Source: Rhodococcus pyridinivorans
GTDB taxonomy: Bacteria > Actinomycetota > Actinomycetes > Mycobacteriales > Mycobacteriaceae
NCBI RefSeq assembly: GCF_900105195.1
Contig: NZ_FNRX01000002.1
Location: 620,001 to 684,000 of the forward strand
DNA length: 64,000 nt
Reading direction: 5' to 3'
In this document: positions 25,925 through 34,593 of the stretch, piece after piece
Position numbering within the stretch: position 1 is the stretch's first letter
Layout: each line of letters starts with the position of its first letter
Translations under genes and position numbers: made by a program
The notes under the pieces: model-generated
Databases searched by the model: none
What the model saw: the letters and a program-made list of their open reading frames with translations, nothing else
What the model was told of the DNA's origin: nothing

Positions 25925-26310
25925 GGACGGTAGATCGCGTTCGTGACATACGCGGCGACGTCGGCGTGGGTCATGTGCCGGGCGGGGAGAGCAACTGGCT
26001 GAAGACCACGCCCACCATGAATTCCACTGCTGTCTCCGGGGTCGGCCCGAGGTGCGCAGCCAGGGGGTGGGCCGGTGATGTGCTTCAGTGCCCCCTCGGT
26101 GACGATGTCGACCAGTGTGCTGCCCTTTCGGAGCGGATGAGCCACGGTTCGTCGGCGAATCGCAGGCGACCGAGGACAAGTTGTTCGAGAGTGTCGAGCT
26201 CGTGGTTCACGATGACGCCCAGCAGATGGCCCTTCGATGCGTACCGGCGATAGATGGTTGGACCGTGGTGGTCGGCTGCACGGGCCCGCGACGATCCCGA
26301 TTCCCGAGCT
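25925..26310 (-). pseudogene. Decayed TetR-family regulator
   Basis: Pieces of a TetR repressor lie in at least two frames on the minus strand. One keeps the DNA-binding end PTIYRRYASKGHLLG followed by helix residues to a stop near 26085. The C-terminal piece is in another frame, with ITGPPPG and HADVAAYVTNAIYRPD. No single frame covers both, so the gene has at least one frameshift. Coordinates are approximate. It is divergent from the carotenoid-oxygenase remnant, a common regulator-target layout. Confidence 0.65.
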
Positions 26311-27105
26311 CGGATTCGTCCACGACTTCGCGCTGACCGATCGGCACATGGTGTTCGTGCTGGGACCCTTGCTGGTTCGGAATCCCGTCCCGGTTGCACT
26401 GGGGTTGCGCCCTTCGACGATGCGTTGTCGTACCGACCGGAACTCGGCACCACCATCGTCCTGGTGTCGCGGGACGGTGGTGACCCGGCGACCTTCGAAC
26501 ACGACGCGCTGTTCCACTTTCACGTCACCAACGCCCACGAGGCCGGCGATCGCACCGTCGTCGAACTCGTCGCGCACGATCCGGCCGGCGGCTGGGAAGG
26601 GTAGAACGGTCACCTGCGCAACTATCGGGGGCGATGCCGGACCGGCCTTCGGTGGCACGCTCACTCGGCTGACCGTCGACCGCAGGGCCCGCCGCATCAC
26701 CGCCACCGCGCTCGACGATCACGGATGCGAATTCCCTCGACTCGACCCGCGGTTCGCCACCACCGAGCATCGCTACAGCTACACCGCGTCGGCATCGGTC
26801 CCGGGAGGGGATCCCGACTCGGTCACCATGATCGATCACCGTACGGGCACGACGAACCGGTACACGGCCGAGGCCGGCACCACCGTCTGTGAACCTCTGT
26901 TCGCACCGGCAGCGACGCCGAGGGCGGCGGCTGATCGCTGACGCTCGAACACCAGCCTGCGCGCAGGGGCAGCAGGCTTCTCGTCCTGCGCGCCGACCGA
27001 CCGGGCGACGGACCGGCCGCGGCGGTGATCCTGCAGCACTACGTGCCGATGACCTCCCACGGCGCGTTTCGGCCCGACAGTGGCGCTACCTCCGACCGGC
27101 GGTAG
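26284..27105 (+). pseudogene. Decayed carotenoid/stilbene oxygenase
   Basis: Segments typical of the carotenoid cleavage oxygenase family follow in order but in different frames: GFVHDFALTDRH (about 26305), then FDDALSYRPELGTT and ALFHFHVTNAHE (about 26410-26550), then LTRLTVDRRARR and HRYSYTASA (about 26660-26800), and last LQHYVPMTSHGAFRP (about 27028-27075) with a stop at 27103-27105. The iron-ligand His positions of the family can be seen in the HDF, FHF and SHGAF pieces. At least three frameshifts are needed, so it is not functional. This family includes lignostilbene dioxygenase and isoeugenol monooxygenase. Confidence 0.72.
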
Positions 27106-27133
27106 GCCGATGGGCATCTCATTTCTGACGGAT

Positions 27134-28417
27134 CTACCGTTGCGGTTCAACCGGTTCCGGCTGGTACCTGAAGCGCCGACGTGTGGCGTAGATCAGCGCG
27201 CCCACTGCGATCACGGCCGTACCGGTGAGCACCGATGAGCCGGGCAGCGTGAACGCCAGGGTCAGGCATCCGGCCAGCCCGAGTGAAGCGATGATGCGCC
27301 CGCGTCGCCCGCCCGGAAGCGTCCAGGCGGAGGCGTTGGCGACGGCGTAGTAGACCAGCACCCCGAACGACGAGAATCCGATCGCGGCACGGACATCTGC
27401 GGTTGCGGCGACGACCGCGACGATCACTCCGACAGCGAGTTCGGCTCGATGTGGCACCGCGAACCGGGGGTGCACCGCGGTCAGCGCGTGTGGCAGATGC
27501 CGGTCCCGTGCCATCGCGAAGGTGGTGCGCGACACTCCCAGCACCAAGGCGAGCAGTGAACCCAGAGCGGCAACGACGGCCCCGGCGCGCACCACCGGCT
27601 CCAACCACTCGACCCCGGCCGCGGTCACCACACTCGACAACGGTGCAGTCGCTTCGGCCAGCGTGCGAGGGCCCAGTACCAGCAGCGCGACCGAAGCGAC
27701 CGCCAGATAGACGAGCAGGGTGACGCCCAGTGCCATCGAGATCGCGCGCGGTATCGTGCGCGCCGGTTCGCGTACCTCCTCGCCGAGGGTGGCGATCCGC
27801 GCGTACCCGGCGAAGGCGAAGAACAACAACCCGCCCGCCTGCAGCACCCCGCCCACGGTGATGTCGGTGCCGAACCCGAGTCGGGCCACCTCGGTGGAGC
27901 CGGAGGTAGACCCTGCGACAACCACCGCGGCGAGTACGGCCAGCACGATCGCCACGATGATCCGGGTCGCCAGTGCCGACTTCTGGACACCGCGATAGGT
28001 CACCGCCGTGAGCAACACGACCGCGGCGACCGCAACCGCGTGCGCCTGCTCGGGCCAAATGTAGAGGCCGACGGTCAACGCCATGGCCGCGCACGAGGCG
28101 GTCTTGCCGACCACGAAACACCAGCCTGCCAGATATCCCCAGAACTCGCCGAGCCGTTCGCGTCCGTACACATATGTGCCACCGGAGACCGGGTACCGTG
28201 CCGCCAGCCGTCCCGACGAGGACGCATTGCAGTACGCCACGATTGCCGCCACCGCGAGCCCGATCAGCAGGCCCGACCCCGCAGCTCCGGCTGCGGGCGC
28301 CAGTGCCACGAAGGTCCCCGCCCCGAGCATCGATCCGAGGCCGATCACGACTGCGTCGGCCGCCCCGAGGCGCCGTTGTAACCCCTCGGGCGTGCCCGTC
28401 CCTGTCGTCTCCGACAT
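27134..28417 (-). CDS. APC-superfamily amino acid permease
   Basis: 427 residues with about 12 membrane segments and the family start GAADAVVIGLGSMLGAG, then SGGTYVYGRERLGEFWGYLAGW, and the middle FFAFAGYARIATLGEE-type segment. ATG 28417 has AAGGAG close upstream; a GTG three bases earlier could also be used. It is divergent from the ArsR-ArsC fusion with a palindrome between them. The amino acid or amine carried cannot be read from sequence. Confidence 0.88.
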   Translation of the reverse strand: MSETTGTGTPEGLQRRLGAADAVVIGLGSMLGAGTFVALAPAAGAAGSGLLIGLAVAAIVAYCNASSSGRLAARYPVSGGTYVYGRERLGEFWGYLAGWCFVVGKTASCAAMALTVGLYIWPEQAHAVAVAAVVLLTAVTYRGVQKSALATRIIVAIVLAVLAAVVVAGSTSGSTEVARLGFGTDITVGGVLQAGGLLFFAFAGYARIATLGEEVREPARTIPRAISMALGVTLLVYLAVASVALLVLGPRTLAEATAPLSSVVTAAGVEWLEPVVRAGAVVAALGSLLALVLGVSRTTFAMARDRHLPHALTAVHPRFAVPHRAELAVGVIVAVVAATADVRAAIGFSSFGVLVYYAVANASAWTLPGGRRGRIIASLGLAGCLTLAFTLPGSSVLTGTAVIAVGALIYATRRRFRYQPEPVEPQR

Positions 28418-28445
28418 CACGGCTCCTTCGCGCGCATCCAAATTG

Positions 28446-28458
28446 AATCAAAATGATT
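28446..28458. promoter_or_regulatory. Short palindrome, candidate ArsR site
   Basis: AATCA-AAA-TGATT, a perfect five-base inverted repeat in an AT-rich patch, lies between the divergent permease and the ArsR-ArsC fusion. ArsR repressors bind AT-rich palindromes of this kind. A TATCAT box at about 28474 could be the -10 of the fusion gene. Confidence 0.45.
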
Positions 28459-28485
28459 TGATGTATCTGGTGCTATCATCGGGTG

Positions 28486-29244
28486 ATGAAGTCGGTGCGT
28501 CAACCTGTCCCGGCCTTCGTGCAGTTGGCCGCCCACCCGGTGCGGTGGCAGCTGCTCGCGGCGCTGTCCGGCGGCGACTATCGGGTCCGGGAGATGGTGT
28601 CACTGGTCGGGGAGCCGCAGAACCTCGTCTCCTATCACCTCCGCCTGCTCCGCGACGGCGGGCTGGTGCGGGTTTCCCGCAGCAGCTTCGACGGCCGCGA
28701 CAGCTACTACCACCTCGACCTCGACCGGTGCACCGAGATGCTGGCCGGCGTAGGTGCCGCACTGCATCCGGGGTTGGGGTGCAACCGCCCGCCTGTGACG
28801 TTCACATCCGAGACGCCCTCACCGGTGCTGTTCGTGTGCACAGGCAACAGTGCGCGCTCCGCAATCGCGGAAGCTCTGCTCCGGCAGCGCACCGGCGGGA
28901 CCGTCGACACGACCAGCGCAGGCACCTGCCCGAAACGGAACATGCACCCGAACACGGTGCGGGTGCTGCGAGAAGAATTCGGGATCGACATCGCCGACCG
29001 ACATCCCCGCCACCTCGACAGCCTCGCCGGCCGCCGGTTCGGCACGGTGATCACCTTGTGCGACAAGGCCCGCGAGGTATGCCCCGAATTCGACGGCGAG
29101 ACTCGCCGGATCCACTGGAGTATCCCCGACCCGGCGGCGGCCAGCGGTGCCGACGAAGAGACCTATCCGGCCTTCCGTGTCATCGCGGCCGAGATCGACA
29201 CCCGCATCCGATATCTGTGCGAGACCCATGCCGTCACAACATGA
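28486..29244 (+). CDS. ArsR-type regulator fused to LMW-phosphatase/arsenate-reductase domain
   Basis: 252 residues in two domains. Residues 1-95 form an ArsR winged helix (HPVRWQLLAALSGG, then QNLVSYHLRLLRDGGLV). Residues 112-245 form a low-molecular-weight phosphatase fold with the catalytic loop VLFVCTGNSARS, that is Cys118-x5-Arg124, and a late DP pair in SIPDPA. Such fusions may sense arsenate or phosphate-like anions or may do both jobs. The start is ATG 28486; the ribosome site is poor and the gene may be leaderless. A VOC gene follows after 13 bp. Confidence 0.88.
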   Translation: MKSVRQPVPAFVQLAAHPVRWQLLAALSGGDYRVREMVSLVGEPQNLVSYHLRLLRDGGLVRVSRSSFDGRDSYYHLDLDRCTEMLAGVGAALHPGLGCNRPPVTFTSETPSPVLFVCTGNSARSAIAEALLRQRTGGTVDTTSAGTCPKRNMHPNTVRVLREEFGIDIADRHPRHLDSLAGRRFGTVITLCDKAREVCPEFDGETRRIHWSIPDPAAASGADEETYPAFRVIAAEIDTRIRYLCETHAVTT

Positions 29245-29257
29245 CCAGGAGCAACCG

Positions 29258-29644
29258 ATGACCACTACCGACGGATACGTCAGCGTCCGATACCTCGTCG
29301 ACGACGTGCCCGCGGCCGTCGCCTTCTACACCCGTTATCTCGGCTTCACCGTGCTCACCCACCCCGCGCCCGCTTTCGCCGATGTGATCAGGGGTTCGCT
29401 GCGGCTGCTGCTGTCCGGGCCGGCGAGTTCCGGGGCCCGCGCCACCCCCGAGGAGTTCGTCGGTCCGGGCCGTAACCGGATCCACCTCGTCGTCGACGAC
29501 CTCGACGCCGAGATCGCTCGCCTGCGTGGTGCCGGCATAGAACTCCGAAGCAATGTGGTGACCGGTCCGGGCGGTCGTCAGATCCTGCTCGCCGACCCCG
29601 CCGGCAATCCGATCGAACTGTTCCAGCCGGCGGCCGACAGATGA
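29258..29644 (+). CDS. VOC-family (glyoxalase-like) protein
   Basis: 128 residues, one VOC module: VSVRYLVDDVPAAVAFYTRYLGF, the middle HLVVDDLDAEIARLRGAGIE, and the end LLADPAGNPIELFQP with the metal-binding Glu. AGGAG lies seven bases before ATG 29258, and it follows the ArsR-ArsC gene by 13 bp, so they share a transcript. Glyoxalase-like genes are often found with arsenic genes, where some give arsenical resistance; this one is not specific enough to say. Confidence 0.85.
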   Translation: MTTTDGYVSVRYLVDDVPAAVAFYTRYLGFTVLTHPAPAFADVIRGSLRLLLSGPASSGARATPEEFVGPGRNRIHLVVDDLDAEIARLRGAGIELRSNVVTGPGGRQILLADPAGNPIELFQPAADR

Positions 29645-29668
29645 CCGACCCCGAAGCGCCGACCCGCG

Positions 29669-29869
29669 ATGGGTAATGATGGAGGCATGCTGGAAACACC
29701 CGTCGTCATCGGTATCGGATCCATCTGCGTGGGGTTCGTCTTCTTCATGCTCGCCGCGACGGGGACGCGATCACGCTGGGACAAGAAGATCACGATCACG
29801 CTGTTCGCGCTCGCCATCGTCTTCATGACGATCATCCCGGTGATCGGCGCGGTGGGGTTCGCGGCCTGA
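29669..29869 (+). CDS. Small two-pass membrane protein
   Basis: About 66 residues with two membrane segments (VIGIGSICVGFVFFMLAA and ITLFALAIVFMTIIPVIGAV) joined by a basic loop. The start is uncertain: ATG 29669 has no ribosome site, and ATG 29687 has GGAGG only one base away. No family recognised. It is alone between the VOC gene and the phosphotransferase gene. Confidence 0.55.
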   Translation: MGNDGGMLETPVVIGIGSICVGFVFFMLAATGTRSRWDKKITITLFALAIVFMTIIPVIGAVGFAA

Positions 29870-29949
29870 CCCTCCACGGCCGAAGTACTCGCACACCGCG
29901 GATCACCGTGGGAGTATCCACCGCAGGAAACCGAACAGGGGAGGTCGCG

Positions 29950-31296
29950 GTGGGTGGCGTCAGCGGTGAATTGAAAGACGAACTGACGAAGCGTCTTTCG
30001 TCGGTACTCGACGGCAGTTGGACGCTGCGGCGCATCGAACGGCTCACCGGTGGTGCGAGCCGCGAGACCTGGGCGATCACCGCGGTGTCGGCCACCGGCG
30101 GCACCCGGGAGTTGATCCTGCGCCGCGACCCGCCAGGACGCGAGGACGCACGCAGGATCGCAATGGAAGCGGCGTCCTTCGACGAGGCCGCCCGCATCGG
30201 CGTGCCCGTGCCCGACGTGATCGACCGCAGCGGCGACGAACCGCACCCCGGGATCGGCGCCTACCTCGTGATGTCGAAGGTGCCCGGCGAGGCACTGCCG
30301 CAGAAGTTGTTGCGCGACGAGAATCTGGCCGAGGTCCGCGCCGCACTGCCCTACGAACTCGGACGCATCCTCGCCCGGATCCACCGCATGGACATCGAGG
30401 CCGTACCGAACCTGCCCGAACACGACCCGCTGACCTCCCTGTTCGACGAGTACCTCACCAACGGCAACCCCGTGCCGACGCTCGAGGCCGCGTTCGCCTG
30501 GCTCCTCCGCAACCGTCCACCGGCGACCGGGAAAGCGTTCGTGCACGGCGACTTCCGCAACGGGAACCTCCTCGTCGACGCGGAGGGCGTGCGCGGGGTG
30601 CTCGATTGGGAACTTGCGCACGTCGGTGACCCGATGGAGGACCTCGGGTGGCTGTGCACCCGGACCTGGCGTTTCGGTTCGCCGCATCCGGTGGGCGGAT
30701 TCGGTTCCCGCGACGACCTGTTCCGCGGGTACGCCGACGAATCGGGCGAGGGTCCCGACCCCGAGGTCCTCCACTGGTGGGAGGTCTACGGCTCGCTGCG
30801 GTGGGCGGTGATCTGCCGGATGCAGGCCGCCGCAGCGGCGACGGGAGGCGACAACACCCTCGAACTGCTCGCCATCGGCCGGCGCGTCGCCGAGTGCGAA
30901 CACGACCTGCTGGACCTGCTCGACGTCCCTCCCCACGACGAGACGGAGACTCCGCCCGCCACCCCACAGTTCCTGGGAGCACCGCCCGTCGAGGAGCTGC
31001 TCGGGGCAGTGCGCGAGTTCGTCCTGGAGGTCGGGGCGGGCGCCGATGCGAAGACCCGCTACCGCAGCCGGGTGGCGGCGCACGTTCTCGGCATCGCCGC
31101 ACGGGAGGCCCTCTTCGCCCCGGCGGTGCGGGAGACCTATCGGGTGCGGCTCGCCGGGCTCGGCTACCGCTCCGAAGCCGAACTCGCCCTCGGTGTGCGT
31201 GCAGGACGAGATCACCTCGACGACCCGCAGGTCGCCGAGGTGATCAGGGGGTTGGCCGCGAACCGGCTGAAGGTCGCGAACCCGAAATATCGCTGA
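29950..31296 (+). CDS. Aminoglycoside-phosphotransferase-like (APH) protein with C-terminal extension
   Basis: 448 residues. The kinase-like core shows LTGGASRETWAI at the nucleotide loop, the catalytic loop FVHGDFRNGNLL, and the metal motif VLDWELAHVGDP. After residue 330 comes a helical domain (EELLGAVREFVLE, SRVAAHVLGIAARE) resembling the DUF6285 domain that often accompanies these proteins in acyl-CoA clusters. GTG 29950 with GGGGAGG five bases before is preferred over GTG 29908. Such proteins are often linked with acyl-CoA dehydrogenases (ACAD10-like), not with antibiotic resistance. The substrate is unknown. Confidence 0.83.
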   Translation: MGGVSGELKDELTKRLSSVLDGSWTLRRIERLTGGASRETWAITAVSATGGTRELILRRDPPGREDARRIAMEAASFDEAARIGVPVPDVIDRSGDEPHPGIGAYLVMSKVPGEALPQKLLRDENLAEVRAALPYELGRILARIHRMDIEAVPNLPEHDPLTSLFDEYLTNGNPVPTLEAAFAWLLRNRPPATGKAFVHGDFRNGNLLVDAEGVRGVLDWELAHVGDPMEDLGWLCTRTWRFGSPHPVGGFGSRDDLFRGYADESGEGPDPEVLHWWEVYGSLRWAVICRMQAAAAATGGDNTLELLAIGRRVAECEHDLLDLLDVPPHDETETPPATPQFLGAPPVEELLGAVREFVLEVGAGADAKTRYRSRVAAHVLGIAAREALFAPAVRETYRVRLAGLGYRSEAELALGVRAGRDHLDDPQVAEVIRGLAANRLKVANPKYR

Positions 31297-31300
31297 CGGA

Positions 31301-32917
31301 TCAGTGCGTGGCGGCGACCTCCGCGCCGATGCCGGTCTCCGCGCGCACCAGCATCTCCGCGAACTTCTCGTCCTCGAGGCGGCCTCGTCCCCGACGCTTC
31401 TCGCCGACGATCGATCCGATCACGCACGCGGCAATGCCGAGCGGCATGGTGACGATCACCGGGAGCTGGATGGTCAGGGGAGCGGGGCCGCTGCCCATCC
31501 ACAGGGCCTCGGTGAACATCAGGCTCACGACCGTCGAGACGAGACCGGTGAGCACACCCCAGACCGCGCCGGTGGCGTTGAAGCGCCGCCAGTTCAGACT
31601 CAGCACGAGAGCGGGCAGATGCGCACTGCCGGCCACCATGAACGCCATGCCCATGAAGAAGGTGATGTTGGTGTCGTCGCCGATGAGCATGGCCAGGCCG
31701 ATGGCGAGGACGCTGAAGGACACGGCCCCGTACCGGGCGATGCGGGCCTGGGCCTGGTCCTCCCGGGCCTGCTCGTCCGCGTCGAGATTCTCGATCGGTT
31801 CCTTCCGCGTGACCGCCGGCCACACGTCGCGGGCGAAGGTGCCGGCCGCGGAGATCACGACACCGGCGACCACTGCGACGATGGACGCGAAGGCGACCGC
31901 GGCGACGAGTGCGAGCGCGATGGACCCACCGACCGTGCCGGCTCCGCCACCGAGTTCGGTGACGAGGACGGGTGCCGCAAGGTTGCCACCGGGCCCGACG
32001 AGATCGGTGCCGTTCGGTCCGAGCACGGCCGCGGCGCCGAAGCCCATCACGATGACGATCAGATAGAACAGGCTGCACAGCGCGACGGTCCAGCCGAGCG
32101 AGCGACGTGCCGTCGTGGCCTCGGGGACGGTGAAGAACCGGATGAGGATGTGCGCCATTCCGGCGGTGCCCAGGGCGAACGCGAGCGCGTAGGAGACGAG
32201 GTTGATCGCGCTGGTCTGGCCGAAGATCAGGCCGGGGGACAGGATCGCGTCGCCCGCGACGGCGTTGTCGGTTGCGGCGTCGAGGACCTTCGGGAATGCG
32301 AACCCGAACTGCGCCAGGATGCCGAAGCACACGATGATCGCGAGCACCGACAGGATCGTCGACTTGATGACCTGCACCCAGGTGGTGGCGAGCATGCCCC
32401 CCACGAAGACGTAGATGCCCATGAGCGATCCGGCGACCACCACCGACAGCCAGAACGGGATGCCCGAGACGGATTCGAGGAGCACACCCGCGGCGACGAG
32501 CTGGGCGAGCAGCACGAAGGTGCCGGTGGCGATCGTGCTCAGCGCGACCGCGACCCGCACGTTCCGCGAGTCGGTGCGGAAGACGAGGACGTCGGCGAGG
32601 GTGTACTTGCCGAGATTGCGCATCTTCTCCGCGAGGAGGAACAGCACCGGCAGGAACGAGATGACGGACGTGAACAGGATGACGGTGCCGTCGACGCCCT
32701 TGGAGAAGATCAGACCGGTGGTGCCGAGGAAGCTACCGGCGGAGATGAATTCGCCCGCGATGGCGAATCCGTTCTGCCAACTCGAGATCGAGCGACCTGC
32801 GGCGAAGAATCCGTCGGCACTCTTCGCGCGCCGGGATGCAGCGAAGGTCACCCATAGGGTCAGGGAGATGACGGCGCTGCAGATCGCGATGGCGAGATAA
32901 TCGGCGTCACCGGTCAT
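31301..32917 (-). CDS. Sodium/solute symporter (ActP/MctC-like)
   Basis: 538 residues, about 13 membrane segments of the SSS family. Marks include the early FFAAGRSISSWQNGFAIAGE and SAGSFLGTTGLI (sodium-site region), and GTAGMAHILIRFFTVP. The gene pair DUF485 plus SSS is the known yjcH-actP arrangement for acetate and other monocarboxylates. ATG 32917 has GAGGAGG eight bases before and overlaps the DUF485 stop as ATGA. It probably brings in the acid used by the enzymes at 34594-39093; that link is from location. Confidence 0.9.
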   Translation of the reverse strand: MTGDADYLAIAICSAVISLTLWVTFAASRRAKSADGFFAAGRSISSWQNGFAIAGEFISAGSFLGTTGLIFSKGVDGTVILFTSVISFLPVLFLLAEKMRNLGKYTLADVLVFRTDSRNVRVAVALSTIATGTFVLLAQLVAAGVLLESVSGIPFWLSVVVAGSLMGIYVFVGGMLATTWVQVIKSTILSVLAIIVCFGILAQFGFAFPKVLDAATDNAVAGDAILSPGLIFGQTSAINLVSYALAFALGTAGMAHILIRFFTVPEATTARRSLGWTVALCSLFYLIVIVMGFGAAAVLGPNGTDLVGPGGNLAAPVLVTELGGGAGTVGGSIALALVAAVAFASIVAVVAGVVISAAGTFARDVWPAVTRKEPIENLDADEQAREDQAQARIARYGAVSFSVLAIGLAMLIGDDTNITFFMGMAFMVAGSAHLPALVLSLNWRRFNATGAVWGVLTGLVSTVVSLMFTEALWMGSGPAPLTIQLPVIVTMPLGIAACVIGSIVGEKRRGRGRLEDEKFAEMLVRAETGIGAEVAATH

Positions 32918-33288
32918 GATGCGACCTCCTCGGATGCGGGACGGTTCCGTTCGACGGCCACCACGGCGTCGTCGACGGCGGGGCCGATGTAGGTGCGGGA
33001 GAGACGGAAGTACGCCCAGACCAGCACCCAGGTTCCGGCGAACTGGGAGAACACCACCCACAGCGACAGCGGGATGCCGAGGACGACGGTGGCGCCGAGT
33101 TGGTCGGGGAACCCGATGAAGGCGACGAGGAAGGACGTGAACAGCACGACGGTAATGCCACCGAGCGTGTTGGTCACGCGGGCGCGTCGGCGACGCAACT
33201 CGGCGATCTCGGGAAGACGGAGCATCCGCGTCCAGACGAGCTCGTCCTCCGGGGACGAGGTGGGGACGCCGTTCACGGTGTCGGTCAT
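32914..33288 (-). CDS. DUF485 membrane protein, symporter partner
   Basis: 124 residues with two membrane segments (GGITVVLFTSFLVAFIGF and LSLWVVFSQFAGTWVLVWA) and the DUF485 ending AYFRLSRTYIGP. ATG 33288 overlaps the previous stop as ATGA, and its own stop overlaps the symporter start the same way. DUF485 proteins are encoded before ActP-type symporters; they probably help assembly or activity. Confidence 0.9.
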   Translation of the reverse strand: MTDTVNGVPTSSPEDELVWTRMLRLPEIAELRRRRARVTNTLGGITVVLFTSFLVAFIGFPDQLGATVVLGIPLSLWVVFSQFAGTWVLVWAYFRLSRTYIGPAVDDAVVAVERNRPASEEVAS

Positions 33289-33782
33289 GCCCGCACCGCC
33301 GCGCCGCGGGCGCTGTCGAGCGCGAAGAGGTTCTCGTCCCACCCGGCCTCGAGCGGTCCGAAGAAGTGGAAACGCACCTGCTTGACCTTGTAGAGCCAGC
33401 GGCCGTCGACCTTGACGACCTCGTCGTTGTAGCGACCGGCCGCGATCGCGGGGGTGCCGTCGGTGACGCACGGCTGCCACAGGAACGAGCGCACGGTGGC
33501 GCGGTCACCGTCGAGGTCGATCTCGAGGTTCGTGATGAAGTGCCAGAAGGAGGTCAGGCCGCCGTCGGCGAGTCCCGCGAAGAAGGTGCGCATCTCCTCC
33601 TTTCCTTGCGGGTGGGACAGGCCGTCGAACTCGCCGTCATCGGTGAACAGCTCCATGAGCGCGTCCCAGTTGCCGTCGTCGAGGTGGCGGCAGTACTGCG
33701 CATCGAGCTTCCGGATCGCCTCGAGGTCTTCGAGGTGGGTGATGCGGTCGAGCAGGGACGGTCCGGGATGGGGACTGGACAC
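33285..33782 (-). CDS. SnoaL-like (NTF2-fold) protein
   Basis: 165 residues, one NTF2/SnoaL module: EDLEAIRKLDAQYCRHLDDGNW, TSFWHFITNLEIDLDGDRA, and YNDEVVKVDGRWLYK. GTG 33782 has GGAGG seven bases before. It heads the leftward operon and is divergent from the TetR gene. Members include dehydratases and isomerases of aromatic and steroid metabolism as well as non-catalytic proteins; the reaction cannot be told. Confidence 0.82.
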   Translation of the reverse strand: MSSPHPGPSLLDRITHLEDLEAIRKLDAQYCRHLDDGNWDALMELFTDDGEFDGLSHPQGKEEMRTFFAGLADGGLTSFWHFITNLEIDLDGDRATVRSFLWQPCVTDGTPAIAAGRYNDEVVKVDGRWLYKVKQVRFHFFGPLEAGWDENLFALDSARGAAVRA

Positions 33783-33806
33783 AGCAGATCCTCCGTTGTG
33801 CGTTTT

Positions 33807-33820
33807 ATTAACGTCCGTTC
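33807..33820. promoter_or_regulatory. Candidate TetR box
   Basis: ATTAACGTCCGTTC, with the core palindrome AACG-TC-CGTT, lies between the divergent SnoaL and TetR genes. A related copy is at 34545-34558. The 9-mer AACAAGCGT at 33837-33845 also matches part of that copy. Confidence 0.55.
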
Positions 33821-33907
33821 ATGTGAGCTGGACCATAACAAGCGTGCGCATGCCCGTCAACGGGAAGGTTCTTGCTGGTCGGCGCGATGTGTGCCTACTG
33901 TGCAGGG

Positions 33908-34507
33908 ATGAACAGCCGGTCGAACGGAGCGTCCTCGTCCATTCGGGAACGGATTCTCGAGACCGCGCTCGACGAGTTCTACGAGTGCGGATTCCACGGG
34001 GCGACGATGCGCAATATCGCCAACGCCGCAGGTTGCAGCGCTGCCAACGTCTACAACCACTTCGAGAACAAGTCGGAACTGCTCGTGGAAATTCTCCGCC
34101 GCGCGAGTGACGAGCAGTTCACGGCGACCCGCAACGCGCTGCGCAAGGTCGGTGACGATCCGGCCGAGCGGTGGCGCGCGGCGGTCGCGGCCCACGCGCT
34201 GTACACCGCGCGGAATCCGCGGGCCTGCCTGGTGGCGAATTCGGAACTGCGGTATCTCGGCCCGCTCGACCGCAAGCGCGTGGTGGGCTCACGCGACGCG
34301 CAGGAACAACTCTTCGTCGATATCGCGGAAGACGGTGTGGAGCAGGGACTTTTCACGATCGAACGAGTGCATCAAGGGGTCACCGCGGTGCTGACGATGT
34401 GCGCCGGCATCCCCCTCTGGTTCCGGGAGAGCGGACCCCTCTCGGCACAGGAGGTCGCCGACGATTTCGCCGGATACGCGCTCAATCTGGTCGGATATTC
34501 GCGCTGA
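33908..34507 (+). CDS. TetR-family regulator
   Basis: 199 residues. The N-terminal helix-turn-helix is clear (IRERILETALDEFYECGF, then MRNIANAAGCSAANVYNHFENKSELL). The C-terminal ligand domain resembles regulators of fatty-acid and acyl-CoA genes. It lies between two divergent operons and both have a related 14-base box upstream, so it probably represses both until an acyl-CoA binds. ATG 33908 was chosen as the start of the conserved part; the longer frame adds 12 residues. Confidence 0.88.
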   Translation: MNSRSNGASSSIRERILETALDEFYECGFHGATMRNIANAAGCSAANVYNHFENKSELLVEILRRASDEQFTATRNALRKVGDDPAERWRAAVAAHALYTARNPRACLVANSELRYLGPLDRKRVVGSRDAQEQLFVDIAEDGVEQGLFTIERVHQGVTAVLTMCAGIPLWFRESGPLSAQEVADDFAGYALNLVGYSR

Positions 34508-34544
34508 ACCGTTGACGGGTCATGGGTGCCGTGCTGTACTGGGT

Positions 34545-34558
34545 GAACAAGCGTTAAT
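34545..34558. promoter_or_regulatory. Candidate TetR box before the acyl-CoA dehydrogenase operon
   Basis: On the minus strand this reads ATTAACGCTTGTTC, 11 of 14 bases equal to the box at 33807-33820. It ends 35 bp before the acyl-CoA dehydrogenase start, where binding could block transcription. Confidence 0.55.
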
Positions 34559-34593
34559 GACCTACTCCGGTCCATCGAAGGAGTGCACCTCCC

